64,000 nt of DNA, taken from positions 124,001-188,000 of the forward strand of contig NZ_JAIQZJ010000013.1 of assembly GCF_020073815.1 (NCBI RefSeq), written 5' to 3'. Shown here in pieces: positions 50,793-58,093 of the stretch. Below the pieces are notes generated by a model that did no database searches, had not been told where the DNA came from, and saw only the letters and a program-made list of their open reading frames with translations. Origin of the DNA: Nocardioides mangrovi (GTDB lineage Bacteria > Actinomycetota > Actinomycetes > Propionibacteriales > Nocardioidaceae). Position 1 is the stretch's first letter. Every line of letters begins with the position of its first letter. Both the position numbers and the translations under genes were made by a program.

Positions 50793-51476
50793 ATGGCGAA
50801 GGTCCTCGTCGTCGACGACGACCACACGGTGCGCGAAGTGGTCGTGTCCTACCTGCGCGCCCACGAGCACGACGTGGTCGAGGCGGCCGACGGCGAGGCC
50901 GCGCTGCGCTCCATGCGCGACGCCCCCGCCGACCTCGTCGTGCTCGACCTGATGCTGCCCGGGATCGACGGCATCGAGGTGTGCCGGCGGCTGCGCGAGT
51001 CCGGCCAGGTCCCCGTCGTGATGCTCACGGCGCTGGGGGAGGAGACCGACCGGGTGATGGGCCTCGAGGTCGGCGCCGACGACTACGTCACCAAGCCGTT
51101 CAGCCCGCGTGAGCTCGCGCTGCGCGTCGACTCGGTGCTGCGGCGGACCGGCGTCCAGACCCCGCCGCAGCGCCTCGTCGACGGCGACCTGGTCGTCGAC
51201 GAGGCCGCGCACGCGGCCTTCCGCGACGGCGTGGCGCTCGCCCTGACCGGCCGGGAGTTCGACCTCCTGCGTTTCCTGATCGCTCACCCGGGTACGGCGT
51301 ACTCCCGGGACGACCTGCTCCGCCAGGTCTGGGGCTGGTCCATCGGCGACCACTCGACGGTGACCGTGCACGTCCGGCGGCTCCGGGAGAAGGTCGAGCA
51401 GGACCCGACCCGGCCGCAGCGGCTCTGCACCGTGTGGGGCGTCGGCTACCGATGGGAGACCGCCGATGAGCAGTGA
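50793..51476 (+). CDS. OmpR-family response regulator
   Basis: 227 residues: receiver domain with Asp9-Asp10 acid pair, phosphoacceptor Asp52 (VVLDLMLPGIDG) and Lys in VTKPFSPREL; a winged helix (about 130-225) with LTGREFDLLRFLIAHPG and VTVHVRRLREKVEQDP. It has a Shine-Dalgarno GGGGGAGG 9 nt before ATG 50793. It is coded in the same operon as the glycosyl/molybdo genes and overlaps the following kinase by 11 nt, so it is likely to regulate the operon or respond to its product. Confidence 0.93.
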   Translation: MAKVLVVDDDHTVREVVVSYLRAHEHDVVEAADGEAALRSMRDAPADLVVLDLMLPGIDGIEVCRRLRESGQVPVVMLTALGEETDRVMGLEVGADDYVTKPFSPRELALRVDSVLRRTGVQTPPQRLVDGDLVVDEAAHAAFRDGVALALTGREFDLLRFLIAHPGTAYSRDDLLRQVWGWSIGDHSTVTVHVRRLREKVEQDPTRPQRLCTVWGVGYRWETADEQ

Positions 51477-52602
51477 CCACATCCAGATCGTGTTGGTGGC
51501 GGCGCTCAGCGCCGCGGTCGTCGGGGTGATCGGACTGGCGGCGGCCTGGCTGCTGCGCCACCTGTCGATCCGCTGGCAGCTCGGTCTGATCGTGCTGGTC
51601 TCGATCGGTGCCGTGCTCGCGGGGGTCGTGGCCGTCTCCCACATGATGTTCATCTCCCACCACGACTGGGAGGTGGTGAGCCTCGTCGCCAGCGTGGCCG
51701 GGGTGGTGGCGCTGCTGGTCGCGCTCGCCGTCGGGGCCGCGATCTCGCAGTGGTCGGCCGCGCTGCGGCGCGACGCGCGCAGGCTCGGTGCCCACGGCAC
51801 GTACGTCATCGAGCCGCGGGGACCGAGCGAGCTCCAGGCCGTCTCGGAGGAGCTCGCCCGGACCAGCGAGCGGCTCGAGGAGTCCCGCAGGCGCGAGGCG
51901 CGCCTGGAGGAGTCGCGGCGCGAGCTCGTCTCCTGGGTCTCCCACGACCTCCGCACGCCGCTGGCGGGGATGCGGGCGATGACCGAGGCCCTCGAGGACG
52001 GCATGGCGGCCGACCCGCAGCGCTACCACCGGCAGATCCGGGCCGAGGTCGACCGGATGGTGCGGATGGTCGACGACCTCTTCGAGCTGTCCCGGATCCA
52101 CGCGGGGGTGCTGCGGCTGACCCCGGAGCCGGTCATGCTCGGCGATCTCGTGAGCGAGGCGATCGCCGGCGCCGACCCGGTGGCCCGGGCGCGCAGCGTG
52201 CGCCTCGGGGGGCGGGTCGAGGAGGGGGTCGAGGTGACCGCGGACGCGGCCGGGCTGTCCCGGGTGATGACCAACCTGATCATGAACGCCATCCGCCACA
52301 CGCCCGCGGACGGCTCGGTCGAGATCCACGGCCGCGCCGTCCCCGACGGCATCGAGCTGAGCGTCAGCGACGAGTGCGGGGGGCTGTCCGAGGACCAGAT
52401 GCAGCGCGTCTTCGACCTCGCCTGGCGCGGCGAGGGGGCGCGGACGCCGAAGCCGGACACGCCCCCGGAGACCCAGGGGGCCGGGCTGGGGCTGGCGATC
52501 GTCAAGGGCATCGTCGAGGCCCACCGCGGCGTCGTGCACGTCGAGAACGTCGGCGCCCCGTCGCCCGCCGGCTGCCGTTTCCTGGTCCGGCTGCCCGGCT
52601 GA
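51466..52602 (+). CDS. Sensor histidine kinase
   Basis: 378 residues. Two or three membrane helices (about 8-30, 39-59, 72-94), a short extracytoplasmic loop with HMMFISHHDW (three His residues, possibly ligand or redox sensing), a coiled-coil linker (122-153), HisKA with His160 in SWVSHDLRTPLAG, and HATPase with N-box MTNLIMNAIRHTP, SDECGGLSED and GAGLGLAIVKGIVEAH. Its loop is small, so the signal is probably sensed in or near the membrane. Pairs with the OmpR-type regulator whose end overlaps it. Confidence 0.93.
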   Translation: MSSDHIQIVLVAALSAAVVGVIGLAAAWLLRHLSIRWQLGLIVLVSIGAVLAGVVAVSHMMFISHHDWEVVSLVASVAGVVALLVALAVGAAISQWSAALRRDARRLGAHGTYVIEPRGPSELQAVSEELARTSERLEESRRREARLEESRRELVSWVSHDLRTPLAGMRAMTEALEDGMAADPQRYHRQIRAEVDRMVRMVDDLFELSRIHAGVLRLTPEPVMLGDLVSEAIAGADPVARARSVRLGGRVEEGVEVTADAAGLSRVMTNLIMNAIRHTPADGSVEIHGRAVPDGIELSVSDECGGLSEDQMQRVFDLAWRGEGARTPKPDTPPETQGAGLGLAIVKGIVEAHRGVVHVENVGAPSPAGCRFLVRLPG

Positions 52603-52643
52603 GCCCCAGCCCGGATCCGGCCGCGACACGCCCAGACAACTCC

Positions 52644-52657
52644 CGAACGTCTGTTCG
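52644..52657. promoter_or_regulatory. LexA (SOS) box upstream of recA
   Basis: CGAAC-GTCT-GTTCG, flanked on the right by A, matches the actinobacterial SOS consensus TCGAAC-N4-GTTCGA except for the first base. It lies about 142 bp before the recA ATG and 9 bp upstream of a TAGTTT hexamer, placing it over a -35 region. Confidence 0.85.
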
Positions 52658-52666
52658 ATCGTGGGC

Positions 52667-52672
52667 TAGTTT
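52667..52672 (+). promoter_or_regulatory. -10 (TAGTTT) of LexA-controlled recA promoter
   Basis: TAGTTT sits 9 bp after the SOS box. A transcript from here would carry a leader of about 120 nt. Confidence 0.5.
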
Positions 52673-52732
52673 CTGTCCACAGGTACGACGCGGACCGGGG
52701 TTCTCCACAGTCTCGGCGGCGCTGATCAGGCG

Positions 52733-52755
52733 CTGTCGGTGGCCCGCTCTAGCGT
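52733..52755 (+). promoter_or_regulatory. PafBC-type recA promoter (CTGTCGGTG-N8-TAGCGT)
   Basis: CTGTCGGTG (52733-52741), an 8-nt spacer and TAGCGT (52750-52755) reproduce the RecA-NDp motif (TTGTCRGTG-N8-TANNNT) used for LexA-independent DNA-damage induction by PafBC in mycobacteria. ATG of recA is 43 nt further on, after a Shine-Dalgarno AAGGAA. Confidence 0.8.
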
Positions 52756-52798
52756 TGCCGATGTGCCTGGAACCCGACGAGAGACAAGGAAGAACACC

Positions 52799-53848
52799 AT
52801 GGCTGGTGGAGACCGCGAGAAGGCCCTGGACGCCGCCCTTCTCAACATCGAGAAGCAGTTCGGCAAGGGCTCGGTCATGCGCCTCGGCGACGAGACCCGC
52901 GCCCCCCTCGAGATCATCCCGACCGGATCGATCGCCCTCGACGTCGCGCTCGGCCTCGGTGGTCTGCCGCGCGGTCGCGTGGTGGAGATCTACGGTCCCG
53001 AGTCGTCGGGTAAGACCACGGTCGCGCTGCACGCGGTCGCCAACGCCCAGGCGCAGGGCGGCATCGTCGCCTTCATCGACGCCGAGCACGCGCTCGACCC
53101 GGAGTACGCGAAGGCGCTCGGCGTCGACACCGACGCCCTGCTCGTCTCCCAGCCCGACTCCGGCGAGCAGGCGCTCGAGATCGCGGACATGCTGGTCCGC
53201 TCCGGCGCGCTCTCGCTGATCGTCATCGACTCGGTGGCCGCGCTCGTGCCGCGGGCCGAGATCGAGGGCGAGATGGGAGACAGCCACGTGGGTCTCCAGG
53301 CCCGCCTGATGAGCCAGGCGCTGCGCAAGATGACCGGTGCCCTCAACAACTCCGGCACCACCGCGATCTTCATCAACCAGCTGCGCGAGAAGATCGGCGT
53401 CATGTTCGGCTCGCCCGAGACCACGACCGGTGGCCGGGCGCTGAAGTTCTACTCCTCGGTGCGCCTCGACGTGCGCCGCATCGAGACGCTCAAGGACGGC
53501 ACCGACATGGTCGGCAACCGGACCCGCGTCAAGGTCGTGAAGAACAAGGTGGCCCCGCCGTTCAAGCAGGCCGAGTTCGACATCATGTACGGCAAGGGCA
53601 TCAGCCGAGAGGGCGGCCTGATCGACGTCGGCGTCGAGGCGGGCCTGATCCGCAAGGCCGGCGCCTGGTACACCTACGAGGGCGACCAGCTCGGCCAGGG
53701 CAAGGAGAACTCCCGCAAGTTCCTCAAGGACAACCCCGACCTCGCCAACGAGATCGAGAAGAAGATCCTCGAGAAGCTCGGCGTCGGCCCGCAGGTCGAC
53801 CAGGAGGCCCCGCTCTCCGACGAGCCGATCGGCATCGACTCCTTCTAG
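52799..53848 (+). CDS. recA: RecA recombinase
   Basis: DNA strand-exchange protein and LexA co-protease, 349 residues, typical. Walker A GPESSGKTT (about 66-74), Walker B LIVIDSVAAL, DNA-binding loops in EGEMGDSHVGLQARLMSQALRK and NQLREKIGVMFGSPETTTGGRALKFY, then the C-terminal domain ending IGIDSF. ATG 52799 follows AAGGAA; an upstream ATG in frame is not used because no good site precedes it. It is served by two predicted damage-inducible promoters. No intein is present, unlike M. tuberculosis RecA. recX follows after a palindromic repeat. Confidence 0.98.
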   Translation: MAGGDREKALDAALLNIEKQFGKGSVMRLGDETRAPLEIIPTGSIALDVALGLGGLPRGRVVEIYGPESSGKTTVALHAVANAQAQGGIVAFIDAEHALDPEYAKALGVDTDALLVSQPDSGEQALEIADMLVRSGALSLIVIDSVAALVPRAEIEGEMGDSHVGLQARLMSQALRKMTGALNNSGTTAIFINQLREKIGVMFGSPETTTGGRALKFYSSVRLDVRRIETLKDGTDMVGNRTRVKVVKNKVAPPFKQAEFDIMYGKGISREGGLIDVGVEAGLIRKAGAWYTYEGDQLGQGKENSRKFLKDNPDLANEIEKKILEKLGVGPQVDQEAPLSDEPIGIDSF

Positions 53849-53943
53849 TGGTGGTCTCGAGACAGGCGCAGAGCGCCTTCCTCCACCACCGCCGACGGTG
53901 GTTGAGGTGCGAGGCGCGCTAGCGCCGAGCCTCGAAACCCGGT
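53849..53943. repeat. Composite palindromic interspersed repeat between recA and recX
   Basis: Four symmetric pieces in 95 nt: GTCTCGAGAC (53854-53863), GGCGC-AGA-GCGCC (53865-53877), CCACCG-CCGA-CGGTGG (53886-53901, stem extendable) and CGAGGC...GCCTCG (53910-53934) enclosing GCGCTAGCGC. It begins just after the recA stop. This type of mosaic (TCTCGAGAC, GGTGGTTGAGGTGCGAGGCGC, GAGCCTCGAAACC) is known from memory as a common interspersed element in Nocardioides and related genomes. It may fold as RNA and act at the recA/recX junction. Confidence 0.7.
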
Positions 53944-53981
53944 GAGCCGAGAAGCAGCCTGGTGCGAAGGAGGACGTCGAG

Positions 53982-54629
53982 ATGACCTTCGACGAGCAAC
54001 GCCCACCCCCCGAGTGGCTGGGCGACGTCTCGGCCGGGGTGGACGCCTGGACCCGGCGGGGGTCGGATCCAGGTGCGTCCACCCCCGCCGGACGGCCCGC
54101 CCCACCGCCCGAGGACACCGCGGTCCAGGTGCCCGAGGCCGACGCGGAGTCGGTGGCCCGCACGATCCTGCTCGACCAGCTCACCGGGCAGGCGCGCAGC
54201 CGCAGGGAGCTGGCCGACAAACTGGCGAAGAAGAACGTCCCGGACGAGATCGCGGTCCGGCTGCTCGACCGGTTCGAGGAGGTCGGGCTGGTCGACGACG
54301 AGGCGTTCGCCCGCTCCTGGATCGCCTCCCGGCAGCCGGGCAAGGGCCTGGCCCGCCGGGCGCTCGCGCAGGAGCTGCGCCGCAAGGGTGTCGACGACGA
54401 GGTCGCCCGCGACGCGCTCGACGAGATCGACCCCGCCGACGAGGAGGCCGCCGCCCGGGCGCTCGTTCGCAAGAAGCTCCGCTCGCTGAGCCGGGTCGAC
54501 GACGCCACCGCCACCCGGCGGCTGGTCGGCATGCTCGCCCGCAAGGGCTACGGCTCGGGGATGTCCTTCGCGGTCGTCAAGGACGAGCTGGCCGCGTCGG
54601 GCCGCGAGGAGCCGGAGCCGGACCTCTAG
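53982..54629 (+). CDS. recX: Regulatory protein RecX
   Basis: Modulator of RecA filaments, 215 residues. The RecX helical repeat domain spans about residues 58-190: ARTILLDQLTGQARSRRELADKLAKKNVPDEIAVRLLDRFEEVGLVDDEAFARSWI, with ARRALAQELRRKGVDDEVARDALDEI and LVGMLARKGYGSGMSFAVVKDEL as the further repeats. The first 55 residues are Pro-rich and divergent. ATG 53982 follows GGAGG 8 nt upstream. Normal recA-recX synteny, but the interspersed repeat between them could set their ratio. The miaB gene usual after recX is absent. Confidence 0.95.
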   Translation: MTFDEQRPPPEWLGDVSAGVDAWTRRGSDPGASTPAGRPAPPPEDTAVQVPEADAESVARTILLDQLTGQARSRRELADKLAKKNVPDEIAVRLLDRFEEVGLVDDEAFARSWIASRQPGKGLARRALAQELRRKGVDDEVARDALDEIDPADEEAAARALVRKKLRSLSRVDDATATRRLVGMLARKGYGSGMSFAVVKDELAASGREEPEPDL

Positions 54630-54724
54630 GCCGGACTTCTAGGCCGGATCGGCAGCTCATGGTGCGCGGGGTCGGCGTAGGCGAGCCGGGCGCGACGGCC
54701 CCTGACACCACAGGTGCCGCAGGT

Positions 54725-54806
54725 TCATCAAGGGATGAGGTCGAACCCGCACCTCCCCAGACGAGCTCACCCCGGGAAGTGTCGCTGCGCCTTCATCCCT
54801 TGATGA
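54725..54806. repeat. 14-nt inverted repeat TCATCAAGGGATGA / TCATCCCTTGATGA
   Basis: Perfect 14-nt inverted repeats (54725-54738 and 54793-54806) 54 nt apart; each arm is itself TCATC-N4-GATGA. It fills the 271-nt gap between recX and the phosphoribosyltransferase gene, which otherwise shows only the promoter at 54889. Confidence 0.7.
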
Positions 54807-54888
54807 GACCGCGCCGGACGCCACCAGGCGACACCCCGGAACCACGCCAGCACCACCGGGGTCTGGACGAGGGACGGGTCGGACCCGA

Positions 54889-54894
54889 CAGAAT
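54889..54894 (+). promoter_or_regulatory. -10 of phosphoribosyltransferase gene (CAGAAT), leaderless
   Basis: CAGAAT ends 6 nt before GTG 54901; no ribosome-binding site. Confidence 0.5.
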
Positions 54895-54900
54895 GCATCC

Positions 54901-55392
54901 GTGGCAGACGAGCGGGAGACCCTGACCTACGAGCTGTTCGGCACCTCCGTGCGGGACCTCGCCCAGCAGGTGGTCGACAGCGGCTACGAGCCCGACGTGA
55001 TCCTCTCGATCGCGCGCGGCGGCCTCGGCCTCGGGATGGGGCTGGGCTACGCCCTCGACGTGAAGAACCTGTCGGCGGTCAACGTCGAGTTCTACACCGG
55101 CGTCGACGAGCGGCTCGACGTGCCGATCATGCTGCCGCCGACCCCGGACGTCGTCGACCTGACCGGGCTCAAGGTGCTGATCGCCGACGACGTCGCCGAC
55201 ACCGGCAAGACCCTCGAGGTGGTCCGCGACTTCTGCGCCGACCACGTCCTCGAGGCGCGGACCGCGGTGATCTACGAGAAGCCCTGGACGGTGATCCACC
55301 CGGAGTACGTCTGGCGGCGTACCGACCGCTGGATCGACTTCCCGTGGTCGGTGCAGCCGCCCCTCGTACGCCGGAGCCGGCCGGAGCAGTGA
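54901..55392 (+). CDS. Phosphoribosyltransferase-domain protein
   Basis: 163-residue type I phosphoribosyltransferase. PRPP motif VLIADDVADTGKTLEVV (about 97-113), a pyrophosphate loop SIARGGLGLGMGLG (about 36-49), and VEFYTGVDERLDV as the flexible hood. The substrate is most likely a purine or a related base (hypoxanthine-guanine/xanthine type); the specificity hood is not diagnostic. Start GTG 54901. Its stop overlaps the next gene (GTGA). Confidence 0.88.
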   Translation: MADERETLTYELFGTSVRDLAQQVVDSGYEPDVILSIARGGLGLGMGLGYALDVKNLSAVNVEFYTGVDERLDVPIMLPPTPDVVDLTGLKVLIADDVADTGKTLEVVRDFCADHVLEARTAVIYEKPWTVIHPEYVWRRTDRWIDFPWSVQPPLVRRSRPEQ

Positions 55393-56093
55393 CCCGCACG
55401 CGGGTCGTCGTGCACGACCGGGGCCGGGACCTCGTCGGGGTCACCTTCCCCGACGAGTCGTGGTGGGCGGCCGCTCGCCGTACCGCCGCGAGCATGCACG
55501 GGGACCCGGTGCCCGTCGACCTGTCGGGGGAGGTCAAGCAGTTCCTCATCGACCACGACAGCGTCGTCACGCTCCGCGCGATGACCCGCGGCGACCTGCC
55601 CGACCTGCTCCGCTGGCGACGCAGCGAGCACATCCGCCGCTGGTGGGCGGGCGAGGGTGAGCCGACCGAGGAGGCGGTCACCGAGCGCTACGGGCCGCGC
55701 ATCGACGGCGTCTCGCCGACCCGGATGTGGGTGGCCGAGGTCAACGGTCGCTCGGTCGGCTTCGTGCAGGACTACCGGATCGGCGACTATCCCGACTACG
55801 CCGTGCTCGGGCCCGACCCGGACGCGATCGGCGTCGACTACGCGCTCGCCGAGGAGTGGTGTGGCCGTGGCTTCGGCGCGCGGGTGCTGTGGACCTGGAT
55901 GACCCGCACCCACCACCGCCGGCCGGGAGCGGCCTCCTACTTCGCGGCCCCCGACCACCGCAACGCCGCGTCGCGGCGGATGCTCGCCAAGGCCGGCTTC
56001 GACGAGGGCCTGTGGTTCGACGAGCCGCAGGAGGACGGATCGGTGCAGACCGTCGTGGGCTGCACCCTCGACGTGGGCCGGGTCCTGGGCTGA
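55389..56093 (+). CDS. GNAT-family N-acetyltransferase (AAC(6')-like)
   Basis: 234 residues. A 60-residue N-terminal beta-rich extension (VVVHDRGRDLVGVTFPDESWWAA) precedes a GNAT domain: VTLRAMTRGDLPDLLRWRRSEHIRRWW, VGFVQDYRIGDYPDYAVLGPDPDAIGVDYALAEEWCGRGFGARVLWTWM (acetyl-CoA binding, R/Q-x-x-G-x-G/A-like GRGFGARV) and AAPDHRNAASRRMLAKAGFDEGLWFD. It matches the RimJ/aminoglycoside 6'-acetyltransferase type, but a resistance role is only a possibility. Coupled to the PRTase gene by overlap. The N-terminal extension is unexplained. Confidence 0.83.
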   Translation: MTRTRVVVHDRGRDLVGVTFPDESWWAAARRTAASMHGDPVPVDLSGEVKQFLIDHDSVVTLRAMTRGDLPDLLRWRRSEHIRRWWAGEGEPTEEAVTERYGPRIDGVSPTRMWVAEVNGRSVGFVQDYRIGDYPDYAVLGPDPDAIGVDYALAEEWCGRGFGARVLWTWMTRTHHRRPGAASYFAAPDHRNAASRRMLAKAGFDEGLWFDEPQEDGSVQTVVGCTLDVGRVLG

Positions 56094-56115
56094 CCCGGCC
56101 GACGCCGGTGTCCCC

Positions 56116-56808
56116 TCAGTAGGAGTAGGTGTAGAACTTCCCGCTCTGCGTCGTGGCGAACGTCTTGCTGCTCTTGATCTCCATCTTCCAGAAGAACTTG
56201 CCACGGCGAGGCGCGGGCAGCGGGGTCTTGAAGCCGCCCTTCTTGTTGGTCCTCACCGTCTTGTACTTCTTGAACTTCTTGCCCTGCTTCTTGAAGACGG
56301 TGACCTTGCCCTTGTACTTCGGTGAGACCTTGCCCTTGAGGACCACCCGGCGGTCGCCGACGTTCTGGTACGTGAGCTTGCGCTGCACCTTGCCGCTGAC
56401 GCCCGCGGCCGAGGGGGAGTAGTCGGAGGTGCCGCTGTAGAGCACGCGGTACTTGGCGTTGCCGACCGCCTTGGTGCTGCCGTAGTAGTACGCCGAGTCG
56501 CTGGTCTTGATGGTCTTCCAGGCCTGGCCCGGCAACTGGCGCTGCACGGTGAGCGTGCCGTCGTAGACCTGGTTGCCGCTGGAGTCCTCGACGTTGATCG
56601 ACAACGAGAGCGTGGTGCCGTAGACGATGGCGCCCGGTTGCTTGGAGTTGCTGCTGTAGCCCGGGTAGATCCACTTCTTGCCGTCGGTGCCGCTGACGAT
56701 CTTGGTGGCGGTGGCTGCCGAGGCCGGTGACGCGGTGCCGACCAGCGTCATGGTGCCGACGGTGAGAACGGACGCGATCATCGTGCCGAGCAGTCGGCGT
56801 GTGCGCAT
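56116..56808 (-). CDS. Secreted Ig-like protein
   Basis: 230 residues. Signal peptide (RRLLGTMIASVLTVGTMTLV, cleavage near ASA-AT at residue 31); then two beta-sandwich modules, about 40-130 (GAIVYGTTLSLSINVEDSSG...YDGTLTVQRQLPGQAWKTIK) and about 135-230 with a Lys-rich segment KGKVTVFKKQGKKFKKYKTVRTNKKGG. No catalytic residues are obvious, so it may bind wall or surface polymers. Codon third positions remain GC but Lys AAG and Tyr TAC are unusually frequent. ATG 56808 follows GGGAGGAAG. Convergent with the GNAT gene 22 nt away. Confidence 0.82.
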   Translation of the reverse strand: MRTRRLLGTMIASVLTVGTMTLVGTASPASAATATKIVSGTDGKKWIYPGYSSNSKQPGAIVYGTTLSLSINVEDSSGNQVYDGTLTVQRQLPGQAWKTIKTSDSAYYYGSTKAVGNAKYRVLYSGTSDYSPSAAGVSGKVQRKLTYQNVGDRRVVLKGKVSPKYKGKVTVFKKQGKKFKKYKTVRTNKKGGFKTPLPAPRRGKFFWKMEIKSSKTFATTQSGKFYTYSY

Positions 56809-56904
56809 AGGGCTTCCTCCCGAAGTCATCGAAGCATCCCCTCCGGATGCACCGGTCGACTACCCCATGGGGGTACAGCCCCAAACCCCTGAGTCCCGCG
56901 GCAC

Positions 56905-56910
56905 TAGGGT
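56905..56910 (+). promoter_or_regulatory. -10 of HipA-like operon (TAGGGT), leaderless
   Basis: TAGGGT ends 7 nt before GTG 56918. Upstream, TACCCCATGGGGGTA near 56869-56883 is a near-palindrome that could be an operator. Confidence 0.6.
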
Positions 56911-56917
56911 GACGCAC

Positions 56918-57712
56918 GTGATCCCCACGGTCTCGGTGACCCGCTACGTCACGCCGCTGCGCGAGGGCGGCAGCCTGCCCGGCATCGTCGAGGGCGACGA
57001 CCTGGGGACCTACGTCTGCAAGTTCCGTGGCGCCGGCCAGGGGGCGAAGGTGCTGGTCGCCGAGGTCATCGTCGGTGAGCTCGCGCGCCGGATCGGGCTG
57101 CGCACGCCGACGCTGGTCGCGCTCGAGCTCGACCCGGAGATCGCCCGCTACGAGGCCGACGAGGAGGTCCAGGACCTGCTCAACCGGAGCCCGGGGCTCA
57201 ACCTCGGCGTCGACTTCCTGCCCGGCGCGTTCGGCTTCGACGCCACCATGCCCCTGGACCCGGCCACCCCCGGCGACGGCGTGGCCGGCAAGGTGCTCTG
57301 GCTCGACGCCTTCACCGCCAACGTCGACCGGTCGTGGCGCAACCCCAACCTGCTCGTCTGGCACGGCGACCTGTGGGTCATCGACCACGGAGCGTCGCTC
57401 TACTTCCACCACGCCTGGGCCGGGGGCGTGACCGATCCGGCGCGGTTCGCGGCCCAGCCGTGGAGCATGGACGACCACGTCCTGCGCGCGTACGCCGCCG
57501 AGCTGCCGGGTGCCGACGCCGAGCTCGGTGCGCTGCTCGGCGAGGACGTCTTCGCCGAGGTGCTCGCCGAGGTGCCGGACGTCTGGCTGGAGCCGGTCCC
57601 TGGTGCCGAGACGCCCGACGAGCTGCGCGCGGCGTACGTCCGGTTCCTGACCGCCCGCCTCGCGACCCGGCAGTGGTTGCCCCAGACGCCGGGGGAGGTG
57701 GCGGCGCGATGA
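56918..57712 (+). CDS. HipA-like kinase domain protein
   Basis: 264 residues resembling HipA-type Ser/Thr kinases (HipA_2 group). A likely ATP-binding Lys35 lies in GTYVCKFRGAGQG. The catalytic triad is placed as in HipA: Asp137 and Asn142 in NVDRSWRNPNLLVW (D-x4-N), then Asp156 in WVIDHGASL as the metal-binding Asp. It lacks the large N-terminal domain of classical HipA and no HipB-like antitoxin is adjacent. GTG 56918 is set by its leaderless promoter. It overlaps the DUF3037 gene by 4 nt (ATGA). Toxicity or substrate is not known. Confidence 0.85.
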   Translation: MIPTVSVTRYVTPLREGGSLPGIVEGDDLGTYVCKFRGAGQGAKVLVAEVIVGELARRIGLRTPTLVALELDPEIARYEADEEVQDLLNRSPGLNLGVDFLPGAFGFDATMPLDPATPGDGVAGKVLWLDAFTANVDRSWRNPNLLVWHGDLWVIDHGASLYFHHAWAGGVTDPARFAAQPWSMDDHVLRAYAAELPGADAELGALLGEDVFAEVLAEVPDVWLEPVPGAETPDELRAAYVRFLTARLATRQWLPQTPGEVAAR

Positions 57713-58089
57713 CCCGCCTCTCCTACCAGTACGTCGTGATCCGGTGCGTGCCGCGCGTGGACCGCGAGGAGTTCCTCAACGTGGGGGTCGTCCTCTACTG
57801 CCAGGCCACCGACTACCTCGCCGTCGCGTGGCGGGTCGACCGCGACCGCCTCTCCGCGACCTTCCCGGCGCTCGACATGGACGCCGTCTGCGCGGCGCTC
57901 GACTTCGTCGAGGGCGTCTGCGTCGGCGACGAGCGCGGGGGCGAGGCGGCGAGCGCCCCGATCAGCCAGCGCTTCGGCTTCCTCAAGGCGCCGCGCAGCA
58001 CCGTCCTCCAGCCCGGCCCCGTCCACGGCGGCGTGACCACCGACCCCGCCCGCCAGCTCGAGCACCTGCTGGAGAAGCTGGTCGGCTGA
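57709..58089 (+). CDS. DUF3037 protein, partner of the HipA-like kinase
   Basis: 126 residues: SYQYVVIRCVPRVDREEFLNVGVVLYCQATDYLAVAWRVDRDRLSATFPALD at the start and RFGFLKAPRSTVLQPGPVHGGVT in the middle match DUF3037. DUF3037 genes are usually paired with HipA-like kinases. It may be a cognate inhibitor, substrate or adaptor; no DNA-binding motif is seen. Overlaps the kinase stop (ATGA), so stoichiometric coupling is likely. It ends 4 nt before the convergent response-regulator gene. Confidence 0.85.
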   Translation: MTRLSYQYVVIRCVPRVDREEFLNVGVVLYCQATDYLAVAWRVDRDRLSATFPALDMDAVCAALDFVEGVCVGDERGGEAASAPISQRFGFLKAPRSTVLQPGPVHGGVTTDPARQLEHLLEKLVG

Positions 58090-58093
58090 GGGA

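Noticed and set aside
55389..56093. Firm call of an aminoglycoside-resistance acetyltransferase
   Set aside because: The GNAT fold is clear, but nothing in the sequence or context shows an aminoglycoside substrate.
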